A stretch of 6,529 bases of DNA from the NCBI GenBank assembly GCA_947450745.1, contig CANFYD010000224.1, positions 1 through 6,529 on the forward strand. The letters are read 5' to 3'. A model generated the notes under the pieces. It was not told where the DNA came from. It worked only from the letters and a program-made list of their open reading frames with translations, and searched no databases. Source of the DNA: Burkholderiales bacterium (lineage in GTDB: Bacteria; Pseudomonadota; Gammaproteobacteria; Burkholderiales; Burkholderiaceae_C). A program made the position numbers and the translations under genes. How positions within the stretch are numbered: the first letter of the stretch is position 1; every line of letters begins with the position of its first letter. Positions 1 to 5,486 of the stretch are shown here, piece by piece.

Positions 1-596
1 AATTCAAGCCGGTCGCCGCTGAGCCGGTACAGCTCAGCGGTCTGCGGGCATCGCGCCTCCAGCACGGCAGCGGTGCCGGCTGTCGTCGGGCCGCGCGGAG
101 GCAGCGCCAGCCGTTCGCCATGCCGGCTCATCCAGCCGATCTGCCGGGCTGGCACGCCGACCACCAAGGCAAAGTCGGGCACATCTTTTTGCACCACCGC
201 ACCGGCACCGACGAAGGCATAACGGCCGATCACATGGCCACAGACCACGGTGCAATTCGCCCCCAGCGTGGCACCTTGGCACACCAGGGTCGGCCGGTAT
301 TCATTCTTTCGCGCCACGGCGGCGCGCGGGTTGTAGACATTGGTAAAGACCATGCTGGGGCCGCAGAACACGTCGTCCTCCAGTGTCACCGCGTCGTAGA
401 CCGACACATTATTCTGGATGCGCACGTTGTTGCCGATTACCACGTCGTTGCCCACAAAAACGCCCTGCCCCAGCGCGCAGCCGGTGCCGATGCGAGCGCC
501 CGCGCTGACGTGGGCAAAGTGCCAGACCTTGCTGCCCTCGCCCAGTTGCGCACCGGCATCGACGATGGCGCTCGGGTGAACCCAGCAGGCCGTCAT
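1..596 (-). CDS. wlbB: UDP-3-amino-sugar N-acetyltransferase, WlbB/WbpD type (3' end cut by window edge)
   Basis: By family, this enzyme transfers acetyl from acetyl-CoA to the 3-amino group of UDP-2-acetamido-3-amino-2,3-dideoxy-glucuronic acid in the cytoplasm, giving the UDP-diacetamido-uronic acid used for surface glycans. The frame starts at ATG 596 and gives 198 residues with no stop before the edge. Residues about 7-150 are hexapeptide repeats of a left-handed beta-helix (for example IGTGCALG near 36-43 and VTLEDDVFCGPSM near 70-82). FTNVYNPRA at 84-92 and FALVVGVPARQIGWMSRHG at 142-160 are typical of this subfamily. The tail CPQTAELYRL resembles the usual C-terminal end of these roughly 190-200-residue enzymes, so only a few codons are probably missing. 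The start overlaps the stop of the dehydrogenase gene by one base (TGATG) and has no good Shine-Dalgarno, which suggests translational coupling. The exact sugar is inferred; another NDP-amino sugar is possible. Confidence 0.85.
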   Translation of the reverse strand, partial: MTACWVHPSAIVDAGAQLGEGSKVWHFAHVSAGARIGTGCALGQGVFVGNDVVIGNNVRIQNNVSVYDAVTLEDDVFCGPSMVFTNVYNPRAAVARKNEYRPTLVCQGATLGANCTVVCGHVIGRYAFVGAGAVVQKDVPDFALVVGVPARQIGWMSRHGERLALPPRGPTTAGTAAVLEARCPQTAELYRLSGDRLE

Positions 597-1666
597 CAAA
601 ACACCAGCGGCAGGCCGACGCGCTGGCCGTCGCGCGCGCTGCGGTAGGCCGCGATCAAGATCTCCAGCGAGCGCAGACCCTCGTAACCATCGACTTCGGC
701 ACTGGCCTCGCCGCGCAAGGTCTGGATCACGTTGTCGTAATAAAGCGGGTGACCGAAGCCGTAGACATTGCCGCCGCTTTGGCCCAAGTCGTAGCTGGCC
801 GATTGGATCTGCGCGTCGTCCGCATGCGGCTCGGCAAACTGCCAATGCTCGATCTTGTTGACCGCCGTGCCGCCGATCTTGACCGTGCCCTTTTCGCCCA
901 GGATGGTGATCGAGCCTTCGAGGTTTTGCGGGAAGGTCAGCATCGTCACATTGACCGAGGCCAGGCCGCCGTGGCGCAGGCGCACACTCATCACGCCGGT
1001 GTCCTCGGCCTCGATGTCGCGGTCCAGCGTGGCGGTGTAGGCGTGCACGCTGTCGACCGGGCCAACCAGCCAGTCGAGCAGATCGACATAGTGGCTGGCC
1101 TGGTTCATGAATGCGCCGCCATCCAAGTCCCAGCGGCCGCGCCAGGGCGAGGCGTCGTAATAGCTCTGCGGCCGGGTCCAGAACACATTGACGGTACTCA
1201 AGAAAATGCGGCCGAAGCGGCCTTGCTCAATCGCCCGCTTGACCAATTGCACCGTGGCGTTCAAGCGGTTTTGCTTGACGACAAACAACTTCACGCCGGC
1301 ATCGCGGCAAGCGCGCACCATCGCCATGCCTTCGTCCAACTTGGTGGCCATCGGCTTTTCGCTCAGCACATGGCGGCCGGCTTGCGCCACTTGAATCGCC
1401 TGCTGCGGGTGCAGGCCGCTGGGCGTGGCCAGCACCACCACGTCAGCGTCACTGCCGGCCAACAAGGCTTGCAGCGAGGCAAAACCGGCGGCACCGGTCA
1501 GCGCCACGGCTGCGGCGAGCGCGGCGGGTTTGTTGTCGCAGACCGCCACCAGCTCGGCTCGCGCGCCGTGGGCGGCGATCGCTTCGATGTGGTTTTTCGA
1601 GATGCGGCCGCAGCCCACCAGGGCGAAGCGGATCGGACGGTCAAGAATCAATGGGCTGGGGTTCAT
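596..1666 (-). CDS. wlbA: UDP-N-acetylglucosaminuronate 3-dehydrogenase, WlbA/WbpB type (Gfo/Idh/MocA family)
   Basis: The family reaction is NAD-dependent oxidation of C3 of UDP-GlcNAc-uronic acid to the 3-keto sugar, which an aminotransferase then aminates. From ATG 1666 the product has 356 residues, close to Bordetella-type WlbA and longer than Pseudomonas WbpB (about 316). The N-terminal Rossmann fold shows VGCGRIS at 17-23. The family EKP motif is at 103-105, with K104 the expected catalytic lysine. FVVKQNRLNAT (128-138) and LDGGAFMNQASHYVD (181-195, with conserved H192) belong to the C-terminal substrate domain. A GTG start at 1723 would add 19 residues, but they look unlike coding sequence and precede the usual family start, so 1666 is preferred; its ribosome binding site is weak. 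The gene order dehydrogenase then acetyltransferase matches the wlbA-wlbB order. Enzyme class is near certain; the substrate is inferred from the neighbour and from sequence resemblance. Confidence 0.88.
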   Translation of the reverse strand: MNPSPLILDRPIRFALVGCGRISKNHIEAIAAHGARAELVAVCDNKPAALAAAVALTGAAGFASLQALLAGSDADVVVLATPSGLHPQQAIQVAQAGRHVLSEKPMATKLDEGMAMVRACRDAGVKLFVVKQNRLNATVQLVKRAIEQGRFGRIFLSTVNVFWTRPQSYYDASPWRGRWDLDGGAFMNQASHYVDLLDWLVGPVDSVHAYTATLDRDIEAEDTGVMSVRLRHGGLASVNVTMLTFPQNLEGSITILGEKGTVKIGGTAVNKIEHWQFAEPHADDAQIQSASYDLGQSGGNVYGFGHPLYYDNVIQTLRGEASAEVDGYEGLRSLEILIAAYRSARDGQRVGLPLVF

Positions 1667-1709
1667 CGCGGCGGACTTTGGCGGTCCATGGCTTGCAATC
1701 GGAGCGCAG

Positions 1710-1715
1710 ATTCTA
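1710..1715 (-). promoter_or_regulatory. candidate -10 box for the wlbAB genes
   Basis: Read on the minus strand, TAGAAT matches five of six bases of the sigma-70 -10 consensus. It would place a transcript start about 37 bases before the ATG at 1666. No convincing -35 box is seen at 16-18 bp, so this is a weak prediction. It lies back to back with the lysS promoter. Confidence 0.25.
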
Positions 1716-1734
1716 AGAGCCACCGTAGATCTAA

Positions 1735-1764
1735 CTTAGAGCTGGCCCCGAGCGGCCCTAAAAT
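1735..1764 (+). promoter_or_regulatory. candidate lysS promoter
   Basis: TAAAAT at 1759-1764 matches five of six bases of the -10 consensus. An 18-bp spacer leads to CTTAGA at 1735-1740, a poor -35 (three of six). The predicted start near 1771 leaves a leader of only about 18 bases before the lysS ATG, so no room exists for a T-box or other long leader. The -10 and spacing are seen; activity is inferred. Confidence 0.45.
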
Positions 1765-1788
1765 CGCCGCAAATTCAACGAGTTGATG

Positions 1789-3312
1789 ATGACCCAACAC
1801 ACGCCAGCCGCACCGCACCACGTTCCCGTCGCTCAAGATGAGAACCAACTGATCACCGAACGCCGCGAAAAACTCGCCGCCCTGCGGGCCCAGACGCCCA
1901 TCCCCTTCCCCAACGACTTCAAACCCCAGCACCGCGCACTGCCGCTGGCGCAGCGCTACGGCGACCTGGAAAACACCGAGTTGGAGCCGCTGGCCGTCGA
2001 GGTGACGGTGGCCGGCCGCCTGATGCTCAAGCGCGTCATGGGCAAGGCCTCGTTCGGCACGCTGCAAGACGCCACCGGCCGCATCCAGCTGTTCATTACC
2101 AAGGACGGCATTGGCGAGGAAAACTACGCCGCCTTCAAGCATCTGGACCTAGGCGACATCATCGGAGCCTCCGGCACGCTGTTCCGCACCAAGACCGGCG
2201 AGCTGTCGGTGCGCGTCACCCTGCTGCGGCTGCTGACCAAGAGCTTGCGGCCGCTGCCGGACAAGTTCCACGGCATGGCCGACCAGGAGCAGAAATACCG
2301 CCAGCGCTATGTCGACCTGATCACCGATGAGACCGCGCGGGCCCGCTTTGTGGCGCGCTCGAAGGCGGTGTCGTCGATCCGCAGCTATATGGTCGAGCAT
2401 GACTTCCTGGAAGTGGAAACGCCGATGCTGCACCCGATTCCGGGCGGCGCGAATGCCAAGCCCTTCATCACGCACCACAACGCGCTCGATCAGCAGATGT
2501 ATCTGCGCATCGCGCCGGAGCTGTATTTGAAGCGCCTGCTGGTGGGCGGCTTCGAGCGGGTGTTCGAGATCAACCGCAGCTACCGCAACGAAGGCATTTC
2601 GGTTCGGCACAACCCCGAATTCACGATGATGGAGTTTTATGCGGCCTACTGGACCCACCATGAGCTGATGGACTTCACCGAAGAAGTGCTGCGCCACGCA
2701 GCCCGCGCCGCCACCGGCACGGCGGCCATCAGCTATGCCGGCAAGGCGGTCGACTTGGACAAGCCGTTCGCCCGCCTGTCGGTGCGCGACTCCTTGGTCG
2801 CCCATGCCGGGCTGACGCTTGACGAAGCGGGCGATGCCGCGCTGCTGCGCGAGCGCTTGGCCGCACTGGGCGAGGCTCCGCCCAAGCACTGGAATCTGCC
2901 GGAGTTGCAATTCGGCATGTTCGAAGCGGTGGTAGAAGAGAAACTCTGGCACCCGACCTTCATCATCGACTACCCGGTCGAGGTGTCGCCACTGGCGCGC
3001 GCGTCGGACGCCAACCCGGCCATCACCGACCGCTTCGAACTCTTCATCACCGGCCGTGAGTACGCCAACGGCTTTTCGGAGTTGAACGACGCCGAAGACC
3101 AGGCCGCGCGCTTCCAGGCCCAAGTCGCCAACAAGGATGCTGGCGACGAGGAGGCCATGTTCTTCGACGCCGACTTCATCCGCGCGCTGGAATACGGCAT
3201 GCCGCCGGCCGGCGGTTGCGGCATCGGCATCGACCGCCTGATGATGTTGATCACCGACAGCCCGAGCATCCGCGACGTGATCCTGTTCCCCGCCCTGCGC
3301 CGGGAAGCTTGA
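1789..3312 (+). CDS. lysS: lysyl-tRNA synthetase, class II
   Basis: Charges tRNA-Lys with lysine using ATP in the cytoplasm; a housekeeping enzyme that normally works as a homodimer. From ATG 1789 the product has 507 residues, against 505 in E. coli LysS. An N-terminal OB-fold anticodon-binding domain covers about residues 60-150 (VTVAGRLMLKRVMGKASF). The class II catalytic core follows. Motif 1 has its conserved proline at P212 (FLEVETPML). Motif 2 has RNE at 266-268 followed by HNPEFTMMEFY. Motif 3 is GIGIDRLMM from 478. The C terminus SPSIRDVILFPALR is typical. Three start codons lie in tandem (TTG 1783, ATG 1786, ATG 1789). ATG 1789 is preferred because the GAG at 1780-1782 then sits six bases upstream, but 1786 is nearly as likely. 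The gene is divergent from wlbAB and unrelated to it in function. No key residue is missing. Confidence 0.98.
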   Translation: MTQHTPAAPHHVPVAQDENQLITERREKLAALRAQTPIPFPNDFKPQHRALPLAQRYGDLENTELEPLAVEVTVAGRLMLKRVMGKASFGTLQDATGRIQLFITKDGIGEENYAAFKHLDLGDIIGASGTLFRTKTGELSVRVTLLRLLTKSLRPLPDKFHGMADQEQKYRQRYVDLITDETARARFVARSKAVSSIRSYMVEHDFLEVETPMLHPIPGGANAKPFITHHNALDQQMYLRIAPELYLKRLLVGGFERVFEINRSYRNEGISVRHNPEFTMMEFYAAYWTHHELMDFTEEVLRHAARAATGTAAISYAGKAVDLDKPFARLSVRDSLVAHAGLTLDEAGDAALLRERLAALGEAPPKHWNLPELQFGMFEAVVEEKLWHPTFIIDYPVEVSPLARASDANPAITDRFELFITGREYANGFSELNDAEDQAARFQAQVANKDAGDEEAMFFDADFIRALEYGMPPAGGCGIGIDRLMMLITDSPSIRDVILFPALRREA

Positions 3313-3313
3313 C

Positions 3314-3452
3314 AGGGTGAGAACTTTTTACTGCGCGGCCGCCATGCGTCGTTGGCTGGGTACTCGGAATCCTCACGTACCTGAAGTACGTTCCGGTTCC
3401 TGCGCCCCATCCGCCTAGCCTGACAGCCGCTCGCTACAAAAGTTCTCACCCT
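3314..3452. repeat. 139-bp imperfect palindrome (MITE- or REP-like element)
   Basis: The ends AGGGTGAGAACTTTT (3314-3328) and AAAAGTTCTCACCCT (3438-3452) are perfect 15-bp inverted repeats. The centre, ACGTAC-CTGAA-GTACGT (3375-3391), is a second perfect stem exactly in the middle, each half being 67 bases around a 5-base loop. Between ends and centre the arms pair only in patches, such as GGAATC with GGTTCC. The element begins one base after the lysS stop. If it is taken as 3313-3453 it is flanked on both sides by TGA (3310-3312 and 3454-3456), which could be a 3-bp target duplication or chance. No protein is likely to be encoded. It may be a non-autonomous mobile or repeated intergenic element; copy number cannot be judged from one window. 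Confidence 0.7.
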
Positions 3453-3476
3453 CTGAGAGCAATCTAGAAAGTACAG

Positions 3477-3521
3477 ACGCCGGGCCGACCCCTCGTGAGG
3501 GTCGGCCCGGCGTTGTGTTTT
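3477..3521 (+). terminator. intrinsic terminator of lysS
   Basis: A perfect 15-bp, very GC-rich stem pairs 3477-3491 (ACGCCGGGCCGACCC) with 3499-3513 around a 7-base loop, CTCGTGA. TGTGTTTT (3514-3521) follows on the plus strand, giving the U-rich tail. The other side has no T tract in the minus direction, so the signal points to plus-strand transcription. It sits about 165 bases past the lysS stop, with the palindromic element in between. Confidence 0.8.
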
Positions 3522-3532
3522 GGTGCCTTGCT

Positions 3533-3589
3533 TTCAAGCGGGACTTGAATGGGACATCTCGACTGAGATGCCCTGGGACTCAAATCCGC
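3533..3589 (-). other. hairpin-forming region after the DUF4148 gene
   Basis: CATCTC (3555-3560) pairs with GAGATG (3565-3570), flanked by GGG and CCC with one bulged A, around the loop GACT. An imperfect outer stem joins GCGG (3538-3541) to CCGC (3586-3589). An alternative small hairpin TTCAAG-CGGGA-CTTGAA lies at 3533-3549. On the minus strand this is 11 or more bases past the stop of the DUF4148 gene, where a transcript end is expected. No T tract follows, so it would be a weak intrinsic terminator or a 3'-end stabilising structure. Confidence 0.4.
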
Positions 3590-3599
3590 TGGTCTTGAC

Positions 3600-4457
3600 T
3601 TATTGCGGGTTGCGCGGCTGGCCGGCCAACACGGTCGACGTGTTCACTCGTGCTTGGGCTGGCGTGTAGTAGCCGTTGGACTGGATGACAGCCAGCTCAC
3701 CGCTGACGCGTGCAGCTTGCAACTCGGCCTTCACTTCGGCGCGGGTCTTGCCCACGACCGGCGCGGCGGAGTCACCGTTGCTGGCATTCACATAGCCTTG
3801 CTCATAGCTGTTGCGACGGCCCTGGTTCTGGATCGCGGCCAGCTCGCCGCTGGCTCGGGCGGCTTTCAGCTCGGCAACCACTTCGGCGCGGGTCTTGCCC
3901 ACCACCGGCGCGGCGGAGTCGCCGTTGCTGGCATTCACATAGCCTTGCTCATAGCTGTTGCGACGACCCTGGTTCTGGATCGCGGCCAGCTCGCCGCTGG
4001 CGCGGGCGGCTTTCAGCTCGGCAACCACTTCGGCGCGGGTCTTGCCCACCACCGGCGCGGCTGAGTCACCGTTGCTGGCATTCACATAGCCTTGCTCATA
4101 GCTGTTGCGACGACCCTGGTTCTGGATCGCGGCCAATTCGCCGCTGGCGCGGGCGGCTTTCAGCTCGGCAATCACTTCGGCGCGGGTCTTGGCACCGTAC
4201 ACGGGCGTTGCGGCCACGGTGCGTGTGGTCGATGTGGCTTCTTGCGCCACGGCCACGCCATTCATCTGGCGGGCATCGGTGGACTGGTAACCGTTGCGAT
4301 AGGACACGCCCTGGATGGCGGCCAATTCGCCGCTGGCGCGGGCTGCTTTCAGCTCGGCGATCACGGCGTCGCGATGCAGACTTGCCTCTTGCGCTTGGGC
4401 GATACCGGCAAAACTCAGGGCGATCAAGGCGGCAGAAATAACGGTCAGCTTCTTCAT
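3600..4457 (-). CDS. secreted DUF4148-like repeat protein
   Basis: A 285-residue exported protein of unknown function. Residues 1-22 form a clear Sec signal peptide: MKK, a hydrophobic core, then AQA before QEA, so cleavage after A22 into the periplasm is likely. The mature part holds five copies of a roughly 23-residue amphipathic helix motif, consensus KTRAEVVAELKAARASGEL. They start near residues 28, 90, 139, 188 and 237. This resembles the motif of the betaproteobacterial DUF4148 family, whose members are usually about 80-110 residues long with one copy. Residues 113-161, 162-210 and 211-259 are tandem 49-residue units, the last divergent in its helix. Linkers contain GRRNSYEQGYVNASNGDS. 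There are no cysteines and no transmembrane segment besides the signal. The start is supported by AAAGGA five bases before the ATG. It appears to be a single-gene unit with its own promoter. The family assignment is from memory of the motif; no role is claimed. Confidence 0.85.
   Translation of the reverse strand: MKKLTVISAALIALSFAGIAQAQEASLHRDAVIAELKAARASGELAAIQGVSYRNGYQSTDARQMNGVAVAQEATSTTRTVAATPVYGAKTRAEVIAELKAARASGELAAIQNQGRRNSYEQGYVNASNGDSAAPVVGKTRAEVVAELKAARASGELAAIQNQGRRNSYEQGYVNASNGDSAAPVVGKTRAEVVAELKAARASGELAAIQNQGRRNSYEQGYVNASNGDSAAPVVGKTRAEVKAELQAARVSGELAVIQSNGYYTPAQARVNTSTVLAGQPRNPQ
3681..4121 (-). repeat. 147-bp tandem repeat, three units, inside the DUF4148 gene
   Basis: Units are 3975-4121, 3828-3974 and 3681-3827, in coding order. 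The first two match at 144 of 147 bases by direct comparison, and all three differences are synonymous (one Arg, one Ser and one Gly codon). The third unit is nearly identical only over 3739-3827, then diverges in the part coding for its helix. A partial related copy coding for the second helix precedes the array. The period is a whole number of codons (49), so gain or loss of units keeps the frame. Confidence 0.95.
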
Positions 4458-4462
4458 ATGAA

Positions 4463-4487
4463 TCCTTTGTGTCAGGCTTTCGCCTGA
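4463..4487 (-). promoter_or_regulatory. ribosome binding site with upstream GAAA-tetraloop hairpin
   Basis: In the mRNA of the DUF4148 gene, UCAGGC-GAAA-GCCUGA (plus coordinates 4472-4487) forms a perfect 6-bp stem with a GNRA loop. Four bases after it comes the strong Shine-Dalgarno AAAGGA (4463-4468), five bases before the ATG at 4457. The hairpin ends before the ribosome binding site and does not sequester it; it could stabilise the 5' end or aid ribosome access. The structure is seen; the role is inferred. Confidence 0.55.
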
Positions 4488-4531
4488 AGTGGTTGTTGAA
4501 GCAAAGGCTGTTGCCCGCTTCCTTGGACTCG

Positions 4532-4568
4532 ACTATAAAGAAAGATACCTAGGGAAAACACTAGGTAT
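4532..4568 (-). promoter_or_regulatory. candidate promoter of the DUF4148 gene with operator-like dyad
   Basis: On the minus strand TATAGT (4532-4537) is a five-of-six -10 box, giving a predicted start near 4525 and a leader of about 68 bases. At the -35 position there is no TTGACA. Instead a perfect 8-bp inverted repeat, ATACCTAG (4545-4552) and CTAGGTAT (4561-4568) around an 8-base spacer, covers that position. This arrangement suits an activator that replaces the -35 contact, or a repressor. The regulator is not identifiable from the window. Confidence 0.45.
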
Positions 4569-4598
4569 TTTGCAACTCACCATTCACCAAATACAAAC

Positions 4599-4611
4599 AA
4601 TGACCGTCATT
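4599..4611. promoter_or_regulatory. small dyad AATGAC-C-GTCATT
   Basis: A perfect 6-1-6 inverted repeat upstream of the DUF4148 promoter, about 75-85 bases before its predicted start. It could be a second regulator site. It is short enough to be chance in an AT-richer spacer. Confidence 0.2.
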
Positions 4612-4622
4612 TTGCCGTTATT

Positions 4623-4645
4623 CAACAAAACTATTGCAGCAATAG
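4623..4645 (-). terminator. weak intrinsic terminator after the enoyl-CoA hydratase gene
   Basis: On the minus strand CTATTG-CTG-CAATAG (4645-4631) forms a 6-bp stem with a 3-base loop, directly followed by TTTTGTTG (4630-4623). It begins five bases after the stop codon of the hydratase gene. The stem is short and AT-rich, so termination may be incomplete and some transcripts could continue into the DUF4148 gene. Confidence 0.5.
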
Positions 4646-4649
4646 CTGA

Positions 4650-5438
4650 TCAGCACTGTTTGAAAGCGGGTTTGCGCTTGTTGATGAAGGCGTCCATGCC
4701 TTCACGCTGATCGTCGGTGCCGAACAGGGCGTGGAAGTAGCGGCGCTCGATGGCCACGCCGTCCTTCAGCGGCGCTTGAAAGGCCAGGTTCACCAGCTCC
4801 TTGATCAACAGCACCGATGGGCCGCTGAAGGCGTTGATCGTGTCGGCGGCGGCCAGCGCTTCGACCAGCAATTGGTCGGCAGGCACCACACGCGACACCA
4901 GGCCGCCGCGTTCGGCTTCGGCCGCGTCCATCATCCGAGCGGTCAGCAGCATGTCCATCGCCTTGGACTTGCCCACTGCGCGCGGCAAGCGTTGCGTGCC
5001 ACCGGCACCGGGGATGATGCCCAGCTTGATCTCGGGCTGACCGAACTTAGCGGTGTCGGCGGCGATGATGAAGTCGCACATCATTGCCAGCTCGCAACCG
5101 CCGCCGAGTGCAAAGCCGGCCACGGCTGCAATCACAGGCTTGCGGACTTGCAGAATGGTTTCCCAGTTCTTTGAGATCAGACCACTTTTGAAGGCGCTGA
5201 TGAAGCTGTGCGGTGCCATCGTCGGAATGTCGGCACCGGCCGCAAAGGCCCGCTCGGAGCCTGTCAACACGATGCAGCCGACGCTCTCATCCGCATCGAA
5301 CGCCAGCAGCGCCTGCCCCAGCTCATCCATCAACTGATCGTTCAGCGCGTTCAATTGCTTGGGGCGGTTCAGCGTGATCAGGCCGGTCTTGCGTTCGCCG
5401 CTGCCGCGCAGTTCGGTCAATATGCATTCGTAGCTCAT
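4650..5438 (-). CDS. enoyl-CoA hydratase (crotonase family)
   Basis: Predicted to add water to the double bond of trans-2-enoyl-CoA in the cytoplasm, a step of fatty-acid or related acyl-CoA breakdown. The product has 262 residues, the usual length for a stand-alone hydratase. The oxyanion-hole segment is AFAAGADI (64-71), and GFALGGGCELAMMCD spans 108-122. The two expected catalytic glutamates are E116 and E136 (in FGQPEIKLGIIPGAGGTQR), 20 residues apart as in the mitochondrial enzyme (E144 and E164). Having both argues for a true hydratase rather than an isomerase. The C terminus GMDAFINKRKPAFK is typical. ATG 5438 is chosen because AAGGAA (5444-5449) precedes it at good spacing; an upstream ATG at 5477 would add 13 residues not usual for the family. 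It lies 48 bp after the DUF3108 gene on the same strand, so the two are probably co-transcribed. The chain-length preference and pathway cannot be told from the sequence. Confidence 0.95.
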   Translation of the reverse strand: MSYECILTELRGSGERKTGLITLNRPKQLNALNDQLMDELGQALLAFDADESVGCIVLTGSERAFAAGADIPTMAPHSFISAFKSGLISKNWETILQVRKPVIAAVAGFALGGGCELAMMCDFIIAADTAKFGQPEIKLGIIPGAGGTQRLPRAVGKSKAMDMLLTARMMDAAEAERGGLVSRVVPADQLLVEALAAADTINAFSGPSVLLIKELVNLAFQAPLKDGVAIERRYFHALFGTDDQREGMDAFINKRKPAFKQC

Positions 5439-5486
5439 GGTGTTTCCTTGGCTGGGTTCGTGACGGGTAAGGGACAAGTTGGCGCT

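Noticed and set aside
34..647. Small frames on both strands over the acetyltransferase region
   Set aside because: The third minus-strand frame, open from 596 to the edge, carries hexapeptide repeats and is the true gene; the others are out of frame or antisense.
1667..1723. Extended N terminus of the dehydrogenase from GTG 1723
   Set aside because: The added 19 residues do not resemble the family, which starts shortly before the Rossmann glycine motif, and they would cover the candidate promoter.
749..1786. 345-codon open frame on the plus strand
   Set aside because: It is antisense to the dehydrogenase gene, whose motifs are clear. Its translation is His/Arg/Ala-rich without family features, as expected from the complementary strand of GC-rich coding DNA.
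2149..3123. 324-codon open frame on the minus strand
   Set aside because: It lies wholly antisense to lysS, which has all class II motifs. Its composition is that of a shadow frame.
2970..3449. 159-codon minus-strand frame spanning the lysS end and the palindrome
   Set aside because: Most of it is antisense to lysS, and its first part is translation of the palindromic element. It has no ribosome binding site or recognisable domain.
3681..4121. CRISPR-like regular repeats
   Set aside because: The period is 147 bp with no unique spacers, and the units are in-frame protein-coding repeats.
3603..4487. Several long plus-strand frames opposite the DUF4148 gene with repeated peptides
   Set aside because: The repetition is inherited from the 147-bp repeat on the other strand. 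The minus-strand frame has a signal peptide, a ribosome binding site and family motifs, so these are shadows.
4489..4710. 73-codon plus-strand frame in the spacer
   Set aside because: It begins in the leader hairpin region, crosses the DUF4148 promoter and ends inside the hydratase gene on the opposite strand. It has no convincing ribosome binding site or family.
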